30,458 bases of DNA from a virus, in IMG/VR virus record IMGVR_UViG_3300036831_000243, positions 1 to 30,458 of that record. The stretch is one strand, 5' to 3'. Position 1 is the stretch's first letter, and every line of letters starts with the position of its first letter. Under the pieces are notes generated by a model. It saw only the letters and a list, made by a program, of their open reading frames with translations. It searched no databases and had not been told where the DNA came from. Of this stretch, positions 6,244 to 11,890 are shown piece after piece. The translations under genes and the position numbers were made by a program.

Positions 6244-6516
6244 ATGATCACGGACGCCAAAAAAGAGGCCATCACCAGGCGCGCCGCGGAGAGACTTCGC
6301 GAGCGCGAGGCCCCGATCACCTTCGAGTTGGACGTGACGCTGGTCGTCGGATAGATCGGGCAGCTTCAGCTTGCCTTCAGGCACCCCGGCAACAGCGGCC
6401 CGACGCGCCAGATGCTCGAGTGCTTCGTCCGCGACCTGATCGAGCGGATAGACCCCGAGCACGGCGACGTGCACACGTTCCTGATGATGGGCTTTTGCGA
6501 GGAGTACGACGAATGA
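6244..6516 (+). pseudogene. small phage gene interrupted by an in-frame TAG
   Basis: Read from ATG 6244 after AAAGGGGGAG, the frame is open to 6351 (ending DVTLVVG), meets TAG at 6352-6354, then continues open in the same frame for 53 codons (IGQLQLAFRHPGNSGPT, then CFVRDLIERIDPEHG) to TGA at 6514-6516. That stop overlaps the next ATG as ATGA. The second half looks like real coding sequence: the 'QLQLAxRHPGNxGP' stretch is familiar from small phage proteins. One C-to-T change in CAG would explain the stop. Genes around it end in ordinary TAG, so genome-wide recoding is unlikely. Read-through by a suppressor tRNA or a sequencing error remain possible. Confidence 0.7.
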
Positions 6517-6713
6517 CGCGCGAAGCAACCGCGGACGCTTGCCCCAAATGCGGCTCGACCGACATCAAGACCTGGACGGCCATCGGCCAGTGCCCGATGG
6601 CCGTGTGCCGCGCCTGTAAACACCGCTGGACTCTCTTCGTCCGGGCCTGGAAAGAAAAGGGCGAGCGAAATAAGCGCGCCGCCGCGCTTTCTGCGAGAAA
6701 GGTCGGACAATGA
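6513..6713 (+). CDS. small zinc-ribbon protein
   Basis: A 66-aa protein from ATG 6513 (ATGA overlap; GAGGAG at 6499-6504, 8 nt upstream). ACPKCGSTDIKTW and AVCRACKHRW give C-x2-C ... C-x2-C, a classic zinc ribbon, followed by a basic tail. Such ribbons occur in small phage proteins that contact nucleic acid or polymerase. Specific function unknown. Its stop overlaps the next gene. Confidence 0.75.
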   Translation: MTREATADACPKCGSTDIKTWTAIGQCPMAVCRACKHRWTLFVRAWKEKGERNKRAAALSARKVGQ

Positions 6714-6823
6714 ATAGACGAATTCAGAAACTGCTCGACGTCGTCATTATCGGCGGCACCCTGGCGCTGGTTGGTTGGCTCTTCTACTACGCCGTCACGC
6801 GCGGCTATCTCAATTTGATGTAG
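6710..6823 (+). CDS. 37-aa single-pass membrane protein
   Basis: A short gene starting at the ATG of an ATGA overlap with the zinc-ribbon gene and ending TAG at 6821-6823. Residues about 9-27 (LDVVIIGGTLALVGWLFYY) form one transmembrane helix, with MNRRIQK, a positive N-terminus, on the likely cytoplasmic side. The next gene's ribosome binding site (TAGGAG) includes its stop codon. Possible roles are a small membrane regulator or exclusion peptide; nothing specific can be shown. Confidence 0.65.
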   Translation: MNRRIQKLLDVVIIGGTLALVGWLFYYAVTRGYLNLM

Positions 6824-6831
6824 GAGCCGGG

Positions 6832-7194
6832 ATGAAGAACAGGCCGACAGGAATCATTCGCACGCTGCCATCATTCAAGTCCGGCCAAGTCGGGCGCCTC
6901 AAGATGGAGCGCGCGATCGCGCTCATGGAAAAGGGGCGCGACGTGGAGATTTACATCGCGCTTTCAGCGCAGCCCAAAGTCGAGGTGCTTCACATGTACC
7001 TGCTCATCGAGGGCCGCATCGAGCTCCGCATGAACATCTCCGGCTACCTACCGGGCGACCGGCGGGAGTGCTGGGACGGCACGCATCGCCAGCCAAAGTT
7101 TTGGGCGGTCTGCACTGCGCCGGTTACTCGTCCCGAGGAGCCGATCAAGCGGCGCGGCTTTCAAGGTTTCCGCTATACCGAGGAGCTTTGGTAG
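6832..7194 (+). CDS. hypothetical phage protein
   Basis: A 120-aa protein starting at 6832, 5 nt after TAGGAG. It is basic, with strand-rich central segments (VEVLHMYLLIEGRIELRMNISGYLPGD) and CWDGTHRQPKFWAVCTAPV toward the end. No family recognised. It lies in a run of coupled accessory genes between integrase and the lysis/head region. Confidence 0.6.
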   Translation: MKNRPTGIIRTLPSFKSGQVGRLKMERAIALMEKGRDVEIYIALSAQPKVEVLHMYLLIEGRIELRMNISGYLPGDRRECWDGTHRQPKFWAVCTAPVTRPEEPIKRRGFQGFRYTEELW

Positions 7195-7196
7195 TG

Positions 7197-7397
7197 ATGA
7201 AAGAGATAACACTGGCAATCAAATTCTTCCGCAACGAAGAGGGCGACGTTATGGCCGTGCTCAAAGAGCATCCAGGCCTGTCTGCTTTCGGCCCGACGCC
7301 AAACGAGGCTTTGAAAGAGGTTGGGCTAATGATTCAGAACGTGGCCGAATCTTTCATCGAACAAGGTGACACCTTTTCGGAATTTGAAGGTCTATGA
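7197..7397 (+). CDS. HicB-like small protein (orphan)
   Basis: A 66-aa protein from ATG 7197. LAIKFFRNEEGDVMAVLKEHPGLSAFGPTPNEALKEVGLMIQ matches the pattern of the HicB partial-RNase-H fold: beta strand, acidic turn, strand 'xxExPGLxxxG', then 'TxxEALxExxxxI' helix. HicB proteins usually neutralise HicA toxins. No HicA-like ORF (50-80 aa, Gly-x-His motif) is next to it and no extra DNA-binding domain is attached, so it may be a solitary anti-toxin-like protein that protects against a host toxin, or simply a fold relative. Confidence 0.6.
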   Translation: MKEITLAIKFFRNEEGDVMAVLKEHPGLSAFGPTPNEALKEVGLMIQNVAESFIEQGDTFSEFEGL

Positions 7398-7510
7398 TGA
7401 ATTTCAAGCGAGAGCCACTCTTCTGGATCGCCGCCGCAGCGCTCGCGCTGCTCTTAGTCACACTGGTGTCTTCCATCGTGGACGACGTGGCCGCGACTTG
7501 GGGACGTTGA
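7394..7510 (+). CDS. 38-aa single-pass membrane protein
   Basis: A short gene beginning at the ATGATGA overlap with the HicB-like gene (ATG 7394 or 7397). After MMNFKREP comes one hydrophobic helix, LFWIAAAALALLLVTLVSSIV, then an acidic end (DDVAATWGR). It is the second membrane micro-protein in this operon. It might be a small holin-like or exclusion peptide, but no test is possible from sequence. Confidence 0.6.
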   Translation: MMNFKREPLFWIAAAALALLLVTLVSSIVDDVAATWGR

Positions 7511-7530
7511 AGGGAATCGTGAACATGAAG

Positions 7531-7579
7531 TTAACTTATAAGTTAAAGGATAACTATAACGTCAGATAATAGTAGTTAT
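7531..7579 (+). promoter_or_regulatory. AT-rich promoter/operator region with two inverted repeats
   Basis: A perfect 16-bp palindrome, TTAACTTATAAGTTAA (7531-7546), is followed by an inverted pair ATAACTA (7550-7556)/TAGTTAT (7573-7579). TTAACT (7531-7536), 18 bp, then TATAAC (7555-7560) form a candidate promoter. The region is strikingly AT-rich for this genome and precedes a new operon starting at 7634. Confidence 0.5.
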
Positions 7580-7633
7580 GTGGAAAGGGAAAGCGCGAAG
7601 TTCAACCGCCACCCGAACCGAAAGGAGTTTCTG

Positions 7634-7747
7634 ATGATTAAAATCGTCATTTTATTTCCCAGCGGCATGCTGGCCGGCGGCTCGCACAACGCCTTCGTCC
7701 GCATCGGGGAAGCCTTTACGGTCCTGACTAAGGGGGCAAGCAGGTGA
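7634..7747 (+). CDS. 37-aa hypothetical protein
   Basis: A small gene with a clear AAGGAG (7622-7627) 6 nt upstream. It ends TGA at 7745-7747, overlapping the GTG start of the next gene. The protein (MIKIVILFPSGMLAGG, then NAFVRIGEAFTVL) is mildly hydrophobic and may form a small beta structure. No family recognised; signals and coupling support translation. Confidence 0.6.
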   Translation: MIKIVILFPSGMLAGGSHNAFVRIGEAFTVLTKGASR

Positions 7748-8298
7748 ACCTCACGGAAGAACAACTTGAGCGCATCGCCGAAGTTGCACAGACGGCCAAC
7801 AACCTGCTCGGCGCGCTGGAGCTGCCGCTGCCGGCGCACCTGCACCTCGAGGGCTGCCGCGGGAACATCCAGGACATGCGCGACGAGCTGCGCAAGATCG
7901 TCGTCGAGCTGAAGGGCGAAGACCCTTGGGAGGGCGTAAATATACTTGGCGCACCATCTCTTGCCAGATTGCGGATTACGGATTGCAGAATGAGTGATAA
8001 GGGAGAATTTTTCATCATTCATCATTCCCTTATCCCCTATGGTGAGCCAACTATATTATTACCCTTGGGAGGGACATCCGGGATGGCGCTGAATCTTGAA
8101 GAGGCGCTCGAAGTACTCAAACGCCATCGCCACCGCTCAAGCGACACCTGGGCCGTGGTGCGCGGCCTGCGCCACGTCCAGGTGCGCGCCTTCCACGACT
8201 CGCCCAGCCCCGAATGGCTCACGGAGTTCGAGACCATCGCCATCGCCGAGAAGTACCAGCGCGACGCTGCGCCCGGTGCAGATCATGACGAAAGTTAA
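7744..8298 (+). CDS. chimeric ORF made by MITE insertion joining two genes
   Basis: A 184-aa reading frame from GTG 7744. Residues 1-64 are a helical protein of its own (LTEEQLERIAEVAQTANNLL, then DMRDELRKIVVELKGEDPWEG). Residues 65-113 are encoded by a MITE-like element (7935-8060) plus its second target copy. From codon 114 the frame is that of the next gene (ATG 8083). Deleting one 13-bp repeat and the insert restores ...EDPWEGHPGWR and a stop that overlaps the next ATG, giving a 69-aa ancestral protein. The insertion therefore replaced the natural end and fused the genes in frame. Whether the long form is made is unknown. Confidence 0.65.
   Translation: MNLTEEQLERIAEVAQTANNLLGALELPLPAHLHLEGCRGNIQDMRDELRKIVVELKGEDPWEGVNILGAPSLARLRITDCRMSDKGEFFIIHHSLIPYGEPTILLPLGGTSGMALNLEEALEVLKRHRHRSSDTWAVVRGLRHVQVRAFHDSPSPEWLTEFETIAIAEKYQRDAAPGADHDES
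7922..8073. mobile_element. 126-bp MITE-like element with 13-bp target site duplication
   Basis: ACCCTTGGGAGGG occurs at 7922-7934 and again at 8061-8073. Between them, 7935-8060 is AT-rich with imperfect terminal inverted repeats: TAAATATACTTGGCGCACCAT near the left end pairs with the complement of the right end, with two mismatches and one indel. Internal features are GATTGCGGATTACGGATTGC tandem repeats and an inverted pair, GATAAGGGA/TCCCTTATC. It has no transposase, so it would be mobilised in trans. TSDs of 10-13 bp are known for IS4-type elements; the parent family is not identified. Confidence 0.75.
8083..8298 (+). CDS. hypothetical protein, intact downstream half of the chimera
   Basis: Read from ATG 8083 after TGGGAGGG (SD about 10 nt upstream, supplied by the second target repeat), a 71-aa protein: LEEALEVLKRHRHRSSDTWAV, then VQVRAFHDSPSPEWLTEFE. 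This is the native gene that existed before the MITE insertion, since the restored upstream gene would stop at the overlapping TGA. It likely still has its own start. Function unknown. Confidence 0.6.
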   Translation: MALNLEEALEVLKRHRHRSSDTWAVVRGLRHVQVRAFHDSPSPEWLTEFETIAIAEKYQRDAAPGADHDES

Positions 8299-8316
8299 TT
8301 CCCCGCCCCGCCTGAC

Positions 8317-8346
8317 CTGTCACTTTTCCACACACTCCGACATAAT
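8317..8346 (+). promoter_or_regulatory. weak candidate promoter
   Basis: CTGTCA (8317-8322), 18-bp spacer, then CATAAT (8341-8346), with 4 and 5 matches to the consensus boxes. It is the only promoter-like pair in the 115-bp gap before the gene at 8414. Confidence 0.3.
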
Positions 8347-8413
8347 GCTTGCGTTTGGCTCGCCCCGGACTCTCACGGAGTTCTCGACGAATTTCAGGCC
8401 GCAAGGAGGGCTG

Positions 8414-8626
8414 ATGGCGGACGATCTGACGACAGACGAAGTGGCCGAGTTCGGCGACATCTTCGCTGAGATAGACCACGCGAAGGCGCGACTCGAACGG
8501 GCCGCACAGATGCTTGTGCAGCGCGGCTACCGCGAGCGTGCACACAAGCTCCTCGGCACAGCTCAGGTGGCCGACTCTCAGAAGTATCTGCTCGTGCAGG
8601 ACTGGCGGCAGAAGCCCGCCGCATAG
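8414..8626 (+). CDS. small helical hypothetical protein
   Basis: A 70-aa protein starting at 8414 after AAGGAGGG. It is mostly two amphipathic helices (TTDEVAEFGDIFAEIDHAKARLERAAQMLV, and ERAHKLLGTAQVADSQKYLLV), suggesting a helical hairpin or coiled-coil dimer. No known family recognised. It is followed by a 9-bp hairpin, so its transcript may end there. Confidence 0.6.
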   Translation: MADDLTTDEVAEFGDIFAEIDHAKARLERAAQMLVQRGYRERAHKLLGTAQVADSQKYLLVQDWRQKPAA

Positions 8627-8634
8627 ACACGAAA

Positions 8635-8666
8635 GCCGTCTCGTACAAAGCTGCGACCGAGACGGC
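8635..8666 (+). terminator. hairpin, possible weak terminator
   Basis: A perfect 9-bp stem, GCCGTCTCG (8635-8643)/CGAGACGGC (8658-8666), 14-nt loop. Only AATCGTTTA follows, so the T-tract is weak. It lies just after the stop of the preceding gene, in a 150-bp gap. Confidence 0.45.
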
Positions 8667-8776
8667 AATCGTTTAATGGGCCTCGCGCGAAACCCGACTA
8701 ACCATGTGTGCTAGAAAGCGTAAGCCGTCGCTTGCGCCCGTGTCAACCCTGCACAAGCACAAGGAGCAAAAACCTT

Positions 8777-9193
8777 ATGGCAACCCCTGAAGGTAAGATC
8801 GACGATAAGAGTGGCGACAAGGGTTCATCGTTCGCCCAGGAGCGCGCGGCGTCCACACAGACAGGTAGCATCGAGGCCGAAGGCGGCCTCCAGCCCGGCG
8901 GCGTCTTTCGCTCACAGGCCACACAGACAGGCGACATCAAGGGCGAAGGCCAGGCCGGCTACATTCCCTTCGCAGAGACAGGCCGGACGTTCGCCAAATG
9001 GTTCAACGACGCGCTGACCCGCGCCAACAAACCCACGATCGCGCTGGGCACGAAGACGGCCACCGTCATCATGCTCCGCGACGACGGCGTGCTCGTCGTG
9101 GACGTGGACGGCGAGGACGTGAAGGGCGACCGGCAGCACGTCGCGCTCGATGCGGCGCACCTCAATGCGCTGATGCCCCAGCTCAAGGGCTGA
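8777..9193 (+). CDS. hypothetical protein with internal repeat
   Basis: A 138-aa protein from ATG 8777, with AAGGAG 10 nt upstream. The N-terminal half is Gly/Ser/Thr-rich and low complexity, with two copies of a short unit (STQTGSIEAEG and ATQTGDIKGEG). Residues 36-45, GGLQPGGVFR, are identical to a peptide in the tape measure protein (residues 836-845). The C-terminal half (TATVIMLRDDGVLVVDVDGEDVKG) appears to form beta strands. Function unknown. The shared peptide hints at interaction or gene conversion with the tail gene, but this is inference. Confidence 0.6.
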   Translation: MATPEGKIDDKSGDKGSSFAQERAASTQTGSIEAEGGLQPGGVFRSQATQTGDIKGEGQAGYIPFAETGRTFAKWFNDALTRANKPTIALGTKTATVIMLRDDGVLVVDVDGEDVKGDRQHVALDAAHLNALMPQLKG

Positions 9194-9215
9194 AGCGCCT
9201 GACACCTGACGAGCC

Positions 9216-9256
9216 GAGGGGCGCGTGGCCGCTGATACCCACGCGCCTCTCATTTT
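9216..9256 (+). terminator. intrinsic terminator
   Basis: A 13-bp stem, GAGGGGCGCGTGG (9216-9228) with CCACGCGCCTCTC (9239-9251), one G-U pair, then ATTTT. It stands between the genes at 8777 and 9269. Confidence 0.8.
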
Positions 9257-9268
9257 GAGAGGAGACCT

Positions 9269-9517
9269 ATGGCGCGCACTTATGAGATCGCCTGCCACGA
9301 TTGCAAGGTCAGGTTGTGGATCGGCCAGGGCAGCGGTGAGAAAGCCTACATCTACTCGACCGATAGGCACATAAAGCAACTGCGCGATTTCCTCTTCAAT
9401 CACCAGTATCACCGGCTTGAGTTCGGTGACGATGAGCGTCTCGCGCTAGACGACTATATGGAACTGAATTCTGATGACGATTACGACATCAGCACCCCTG
9501 AGGGAGGAAAGCCGTAA
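9269..9517 (+). CDS. small phage protein with CxxC motif
   Basis: An 82-aa protein after GAGAGGAGACCT. ACHDCKVRLWIGQG opens with one CxxC; LRDFLFNHQYHRLEF adds two histidines, so a metal site of C, C, H, H is possible. The end is Asp-rich. The 'CxDCxxxLWxGQ...FLxxHxxHxL' arrangement is familiar from small phage proteins, but no function is known to me. Its stop is directly before the next ATG. Confidence 0.65.
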   Translation: MARTYEIACHDCKVRLWIGQGSGEKAYIYSTDRHIKQLRDFLFNHQYHRLEFGDDERLALDDYMELNSDDDYDISTPEGGKP

Positions 9518-9958
9518 ATGATCCCTGAAGTGAAGAAAGTCTGGGTCGCCGAGCGGCTGCCGTGGATGCTTAAAGCCTATGAAGAGGCGGAGGCCATCCG
9601 TGACGCCATCAGTGGCATGAACGAACATATATCCGACCGGATAAATTCTATGATCATGGGCGGGAGCGTGACCGAGGCCGAACATCCGTCGGTGCCCACT
9701 CTGACCTATCAGTCGTTGAAGGGGCTGCACGATTATTACAAGACCGAGACGCTGCGCATCGGTGACGAGGAACATGAGATATTCGGCTACAGCGTACATC
9801 AGGACGGACACATGCTCGAAGGTTGCGCCGTGCTGATAGAGAAGCGTCCGCCTAACGAGTGGCCACCGCGCACGCCGAAGATGCTCATCATAAACACAAC
9901 GGAGGGCACAGCTATTATGTATGACCCTGAAGGCGAGGCTGATGGCGCACATACTTGA
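9518..9958 (+). CDS. hypothetical phage protein
   Basis: A 146-aa protein whose ATG follows the preceding TAA directly; GGGAGGA lies about 10 nt upstream. Acidic and mixed (LPWMLKAYEEAEAIRDAISGM, then EHEIFGYSVHQDGHMLEGCAVLIE). No motif recognised. Codon use is less GC-rich than that of the structural genes, like its neighbours to 11240. Confidence 0.6.
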   Translation: MIPEVKKVWVAERLPWMLKAYEEAEAIRDAISGMNEHISDRINSMIMGGSVTEAEHPSVPTLTYQSLKGLHDYYKTETLRIGDEEHEIFGYSVHQDGHMLEGCAVLIEKRPPNEWPPRTPKMLIINTTEGTAIMYDPEGEADGAHT

Positions 9959-10220
9959 GACCTGCACGTGCCGGGGTTGTGAGGGATTGAGAGACATGCA
10001 CCGCGTGACATCAGGCCAATGTCCCTATTGCCGCCTCGGCTTCAGTACGACTGAAATGGAATGGGCGCAACACATTAAGGAATGCCGCGCCTCCGCAGAG
10101 CACCAGGCGGCAATGTCCTACCGGCTCGGCTCTCATTCATGGCAAGGCGATGAGCCGAGCGAGCCCGCGCCTCAAGTAATGCTGCCCTTTCAAGGTACTT
10201 CCCCAGCCTCGAAAAAGTGA
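9942..10220 (+). CDS. small zinc-finger protein
   Basis: A 92-aa protein; ATG 9942 is chosen, ATG 9921 would lengthen the overlap with the preceding gene. TCTCRGCEG and CPYCRLGFSTTEMEWAQHIKEC give two Cys pairs and a C2H2/C2HC-type finger (C-x2-C ... H-x3-C). The tail is Pro/Ser-rich. Probably nucleic-acid or protein binding; function unknown. Confidence 0.6.
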   Translation: MAHILETCTCRGCEGLRDMHRVTSGQCPYCRLGFSTTEMEWAQHIKECRASAEHQAAMSYRLGSHSWQGDEPSEPAPQVMLPFQGTSPASKK

Positions 10221-10265
10221 GGGTAACGCGCCACCCCAAATTGTCGCTAGTCATAGGACTTTTAT

Positions 10266-10278
10266 TCAAATCATCAAC
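10266..10278 (+). repeat. left 13-bp direct repeat of the endonuclease cassette
   Basis: TCAAATCATCAAC, repeated exactly at 11246-11258. The two copies bracket the endonuclease gene and its partner. They may be an insertion footprint. Confidence 0.6.
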
Positions 10279-10362
10279 GAGTCAGGCGGTTTTCTTCGTA
10301 TTTACTGAGGAATTTTTAATTTTATGTTGGTGACTCGTGGTAAAATATCGCCAATAAGAAAC

Positions 10363-10394
10363 GGCTTGAACGAAGCGTCAACTTCGCCCAAGCC
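10363..10394 (+). other. leader hairpin before the endonuclease gene
   Basis: GGCTTG (10363-10368)/CAAGCC (10389-10394) encloses CGAAG/CTTCG (10371-10375, 10382-10386) with a 2x2 internal loop and a 6-nt loop. It follows an extended -10-like TGGTAAAAT (10338-10346) and lies 20 nt before the ribosome binding site, so it may be in the 5' leader. The rest of the 208-bp gap is AT-rich and shows no gene. Confidence 0.45.
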
Positions 10395-10428
10395 TAACCA
10401 CGTCACTTGCGATAGGAGCGCAAGCAGC

Positions 10429-10968
10429 ATGGCTACTTCCGAACATAACATACCTACATCGAAGCGCTGCAAGAGGTGTGGCGAGGAGAAACCACTGGAA
10501 GCTTTCTACAAGTTTTCAGAGGGTAAGTATGGCCGACGCCCCGATTGCAAAGCCTGTCACAATAAAATCCGGGCAGAATGGGCGAGAACTAAATACCAGC
10601 CGAAGACCGGACGCCGCTATCGAAGGGATAGAGCGCCATATGGACAAGGTAAAAGATATGAGCCGATTATAGCTGGCCGCTTCCTCTACCTTTTTCACAT
10701 GACGCTTGATGGCAAGTCGGTCTATAAAATCGGAATATCTAAAGACCCGATTTTCAGACTCGGCGTCCTGCGCCGCGCCTACCAAGCCGAGATTACTTTC
10801 AAAGGCTCATTCTACTTTCGGAACGCCGTCAGGCAGGAGAACAAATGGCATCGTGAATTTCGGCAGCGCCGGATATTTATCCAGGGATGTCGTGAGTGGT
10901 TTAGGCTCACAAGTGACGAAGTAAATCTTTTCCTGAAGACCAACCTTCAAATGGAGGATGTCAAATGA
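10429..10968 (+). CDS. GIY-YIG-type (T5orf172/MUG113-like) endonuclease with zinc finger
   Basis: A 179-aa protein from ATG 10429, with AGGAG 10 nt upstream. Residues 14-43 (CKRCGEEKPLEAFYKFSEG, then DCKACHNK) form a four-Cys zinc ribbon common in phage homing endonucleases. Residues about 84-170 carry LYLFH, SVYKIGISKDPIFRLGVL, ENKWHREF and EWFRL, the order of the T5orf172/MUG113 branch of GIY-YIG nucleases (Tyr, Arg, Glu and His of the catalytic site). Lower GC than its neighbours and flanking direct repeats point to horizontal acquisition as a mobile cassette. Nuclease activity is inferred from family. Confidence 0.75.
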   Translation: MATSEHNIPTSKRCKRCGEEKPLEAFYKFSEGKYGRRPDCKACHNKIRAEWARTKYQPKTGRRYRRDRAPYGQGKRYEPIIAGRFLYLFHMTLDGKSVYKIGISKDPIFRLGVLRRAYQAEITFKGSFYFRNAVRQENKWHREFRQRRIFIQGCREWFRLTSDEVNLFLKTNLQMEDVK

Positions 10969-11240
10969 CTGTAGAAGAAAAGATAAATGAGATAACGAAC
11001 GGGAAACCTAATTATCTCAGCATCACTTTCAATGACCATTGGGCTGCTCACGAACCCATTGAAAGGGCGTTGGAAGATATTTCCGACCGTGATTTTGCCG
11101 CCCCGGACGAGCGTCAAAAATGTCTCGAATCAAATTCCATATGGGAAGTTCACTACTACCCAGTGACGCCTGTCGGTTTCGTCCATTGCTATGCAAGTAC
11201 ACTAGATGCCGCCCTTGATGGACTACTCAAATTGTTATAG
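10965..11240 (+). CDS. hypothetical protein of the endonuclease cassette
   Basis: A 91-aa protein with GGAGG (10953-10957) and an ATGA overlap with the endonuclease gene. Acidic, mixed alpha/beta (LSITFNDHWAAHEPIERALEDI, then IWEVHYYPVTPVGFVHCYA). It shares the lower GC content of the cassette. Could be an accessory or immunity-type partner; no family recognised. Confidence 0.6.
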   Translation: MTVEEKINEITNGKPNYLSITFNDHWAAHEPIERALEDISDRDFAAPDERQKCLESNSIWEVHYYPVTPVGFVHCYASTLDAALDGLLKLL

Positions 11241-11245
11241 GGCGG

Positions 11246-11258
11246 TCAAATCATCAAC
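11246..11258 (+). repeat. right 13-bp direct repeat of the endonuclease cassette
   Basis: TCAAATCATCAAC, identical to 10266-10278 and 980 bp away; the sequence after it (AGGTTTTC) also resembles the sequence after the left copy. Confidence 0.6.
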
Positions 11259-11272
11259 AGGTTTTCATTTGT

Positions 11273-11293
11273 GCCAGCGTTTTACTGGCTTTT
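11273..11293 (+). terminator. short intrinsic terminator
   Basis: GCCAG-CGTTTTA-CTGGC (11273-11289) followed by TTTT. A 5-bp stem, so weak, but placed just after the cassette's last gene. Confidence 0.55.
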
Positions 11294-11304
11294 GGCGGGC
11301 AGGG

Positions 11305-11334
11305 GTTGGTGATCGGGGCCGAAAAATCACCAAC
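11305..11334. repeat. 9-bp inverted repeat in intergenic gap
   Basis: GTTGGTGAT (11305-11313)/ATCACCAAC (11326-11334), 12-nt loop, no T-tract. It lies 50 bp before the winged-helix regulator gene and may be an operator or a leader hairpin. Confidence 0.5.
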
Positions 11335-11384
11335 TCACAGATAGGCTCCGGGGTCGTGTCAGAATTCTCGCAGTTGGAAAGGGA

Positions 11385-11873
11385 GTGAAGGCCCGGCATC
11401 TACCGAAAGCTGCTAGTTCCTGCATGAGCTCACACGCCACAACCCCGCCACAGACACCCGCCGCCGGGCTTCCTCCTTCGACGCCGGAAAAATCGAAGCG
11501 CGATCGGGTCTCTACCAGGAGGCGCAGGCGCGGGCTCGAACTGCTCCAGGAGCTTTACCTTCTGGACGCGAAATTCGGCGAGTTCTCGGCGCTCTTAGCG
11601 CCCGCGATCCAGGCCGTGAAGCATGCCGCGGAGCGGACACGCGTCTCGGATCGCGATCAGGTCCTCATCGCCATCGAGCAGGGCAACTTCAGGAAAGACG
11701 AAATCTGCCGCTCGACCGGCCTCTCCGAATGGGACGCCCGCAAGATACTCGAAGAGCTCGAGGACCTCGACCTGGTCGAAGTCTCCCGGCAGCGCCGCCC
11801 CGACTGCGACGCGGGCGACGGCGTTCCGGTCCTGCTCTACACGCTCACCCACAGCCCTGCGGTGCTCCCGTAG
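11385..11873 (+). CDS. winged-helix DNA-binding regulator
   Basis: A 162-aa protein from GTG 11385 with GGAAAGG just upstream; ATG 11424 is an alternative. The N-terminus is Pro/Ser/Arg-rich and disordered. Residues about 92-158 (DQVLIAIEQGNFRKDEICRS, then TGLSEWDARKILEELEDLDLVEV) have the helix-turn-helix and following wing of MarR/ArsR-like regulators. It stands alone before the lysis and head genes, where a late regulator would be expected. That role is inferred from position only. An 18-bp sequence at its stop codon recurs at the end of the portal gene. Confidence 0.6.
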   Translation: MKARHLPKAASSCMSSHATTPPQTPAAGLPPSTPEKSKRDRVSTRRRRRGLELLQELYLLDAKFGEFSALLAPAIQAVKHAAERTRVSDRDQVLIAIEQGNFRKDEICRSTGLSEWDARKILEELEDLDLVEVSRQRRPDCDAGDGVPVLLYTLTHSPAVLP

Positions 11874-11890
11874 CTTCTCACAAATAGGCC
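11873..11890 (+). repeat. 18-bp repeat, copy 1
   Basis: GCTTCTCACAAATAGGCC, identical to 19165-19182. It starts on the last base of the preceding stop codon. The other 120 bp of this gap contain no gene I can support. Confidence 0.7.

Noticed and set aside
6352-6354. In-frame TAG as evidence of amber reassignment in the whole phage
   Set aside because: Many other genes (integrase, capsid-adjacent and tail genes) use TAG as their normal stop with the next gene starting immediately after, and no suppressor tRNA gene is visible.
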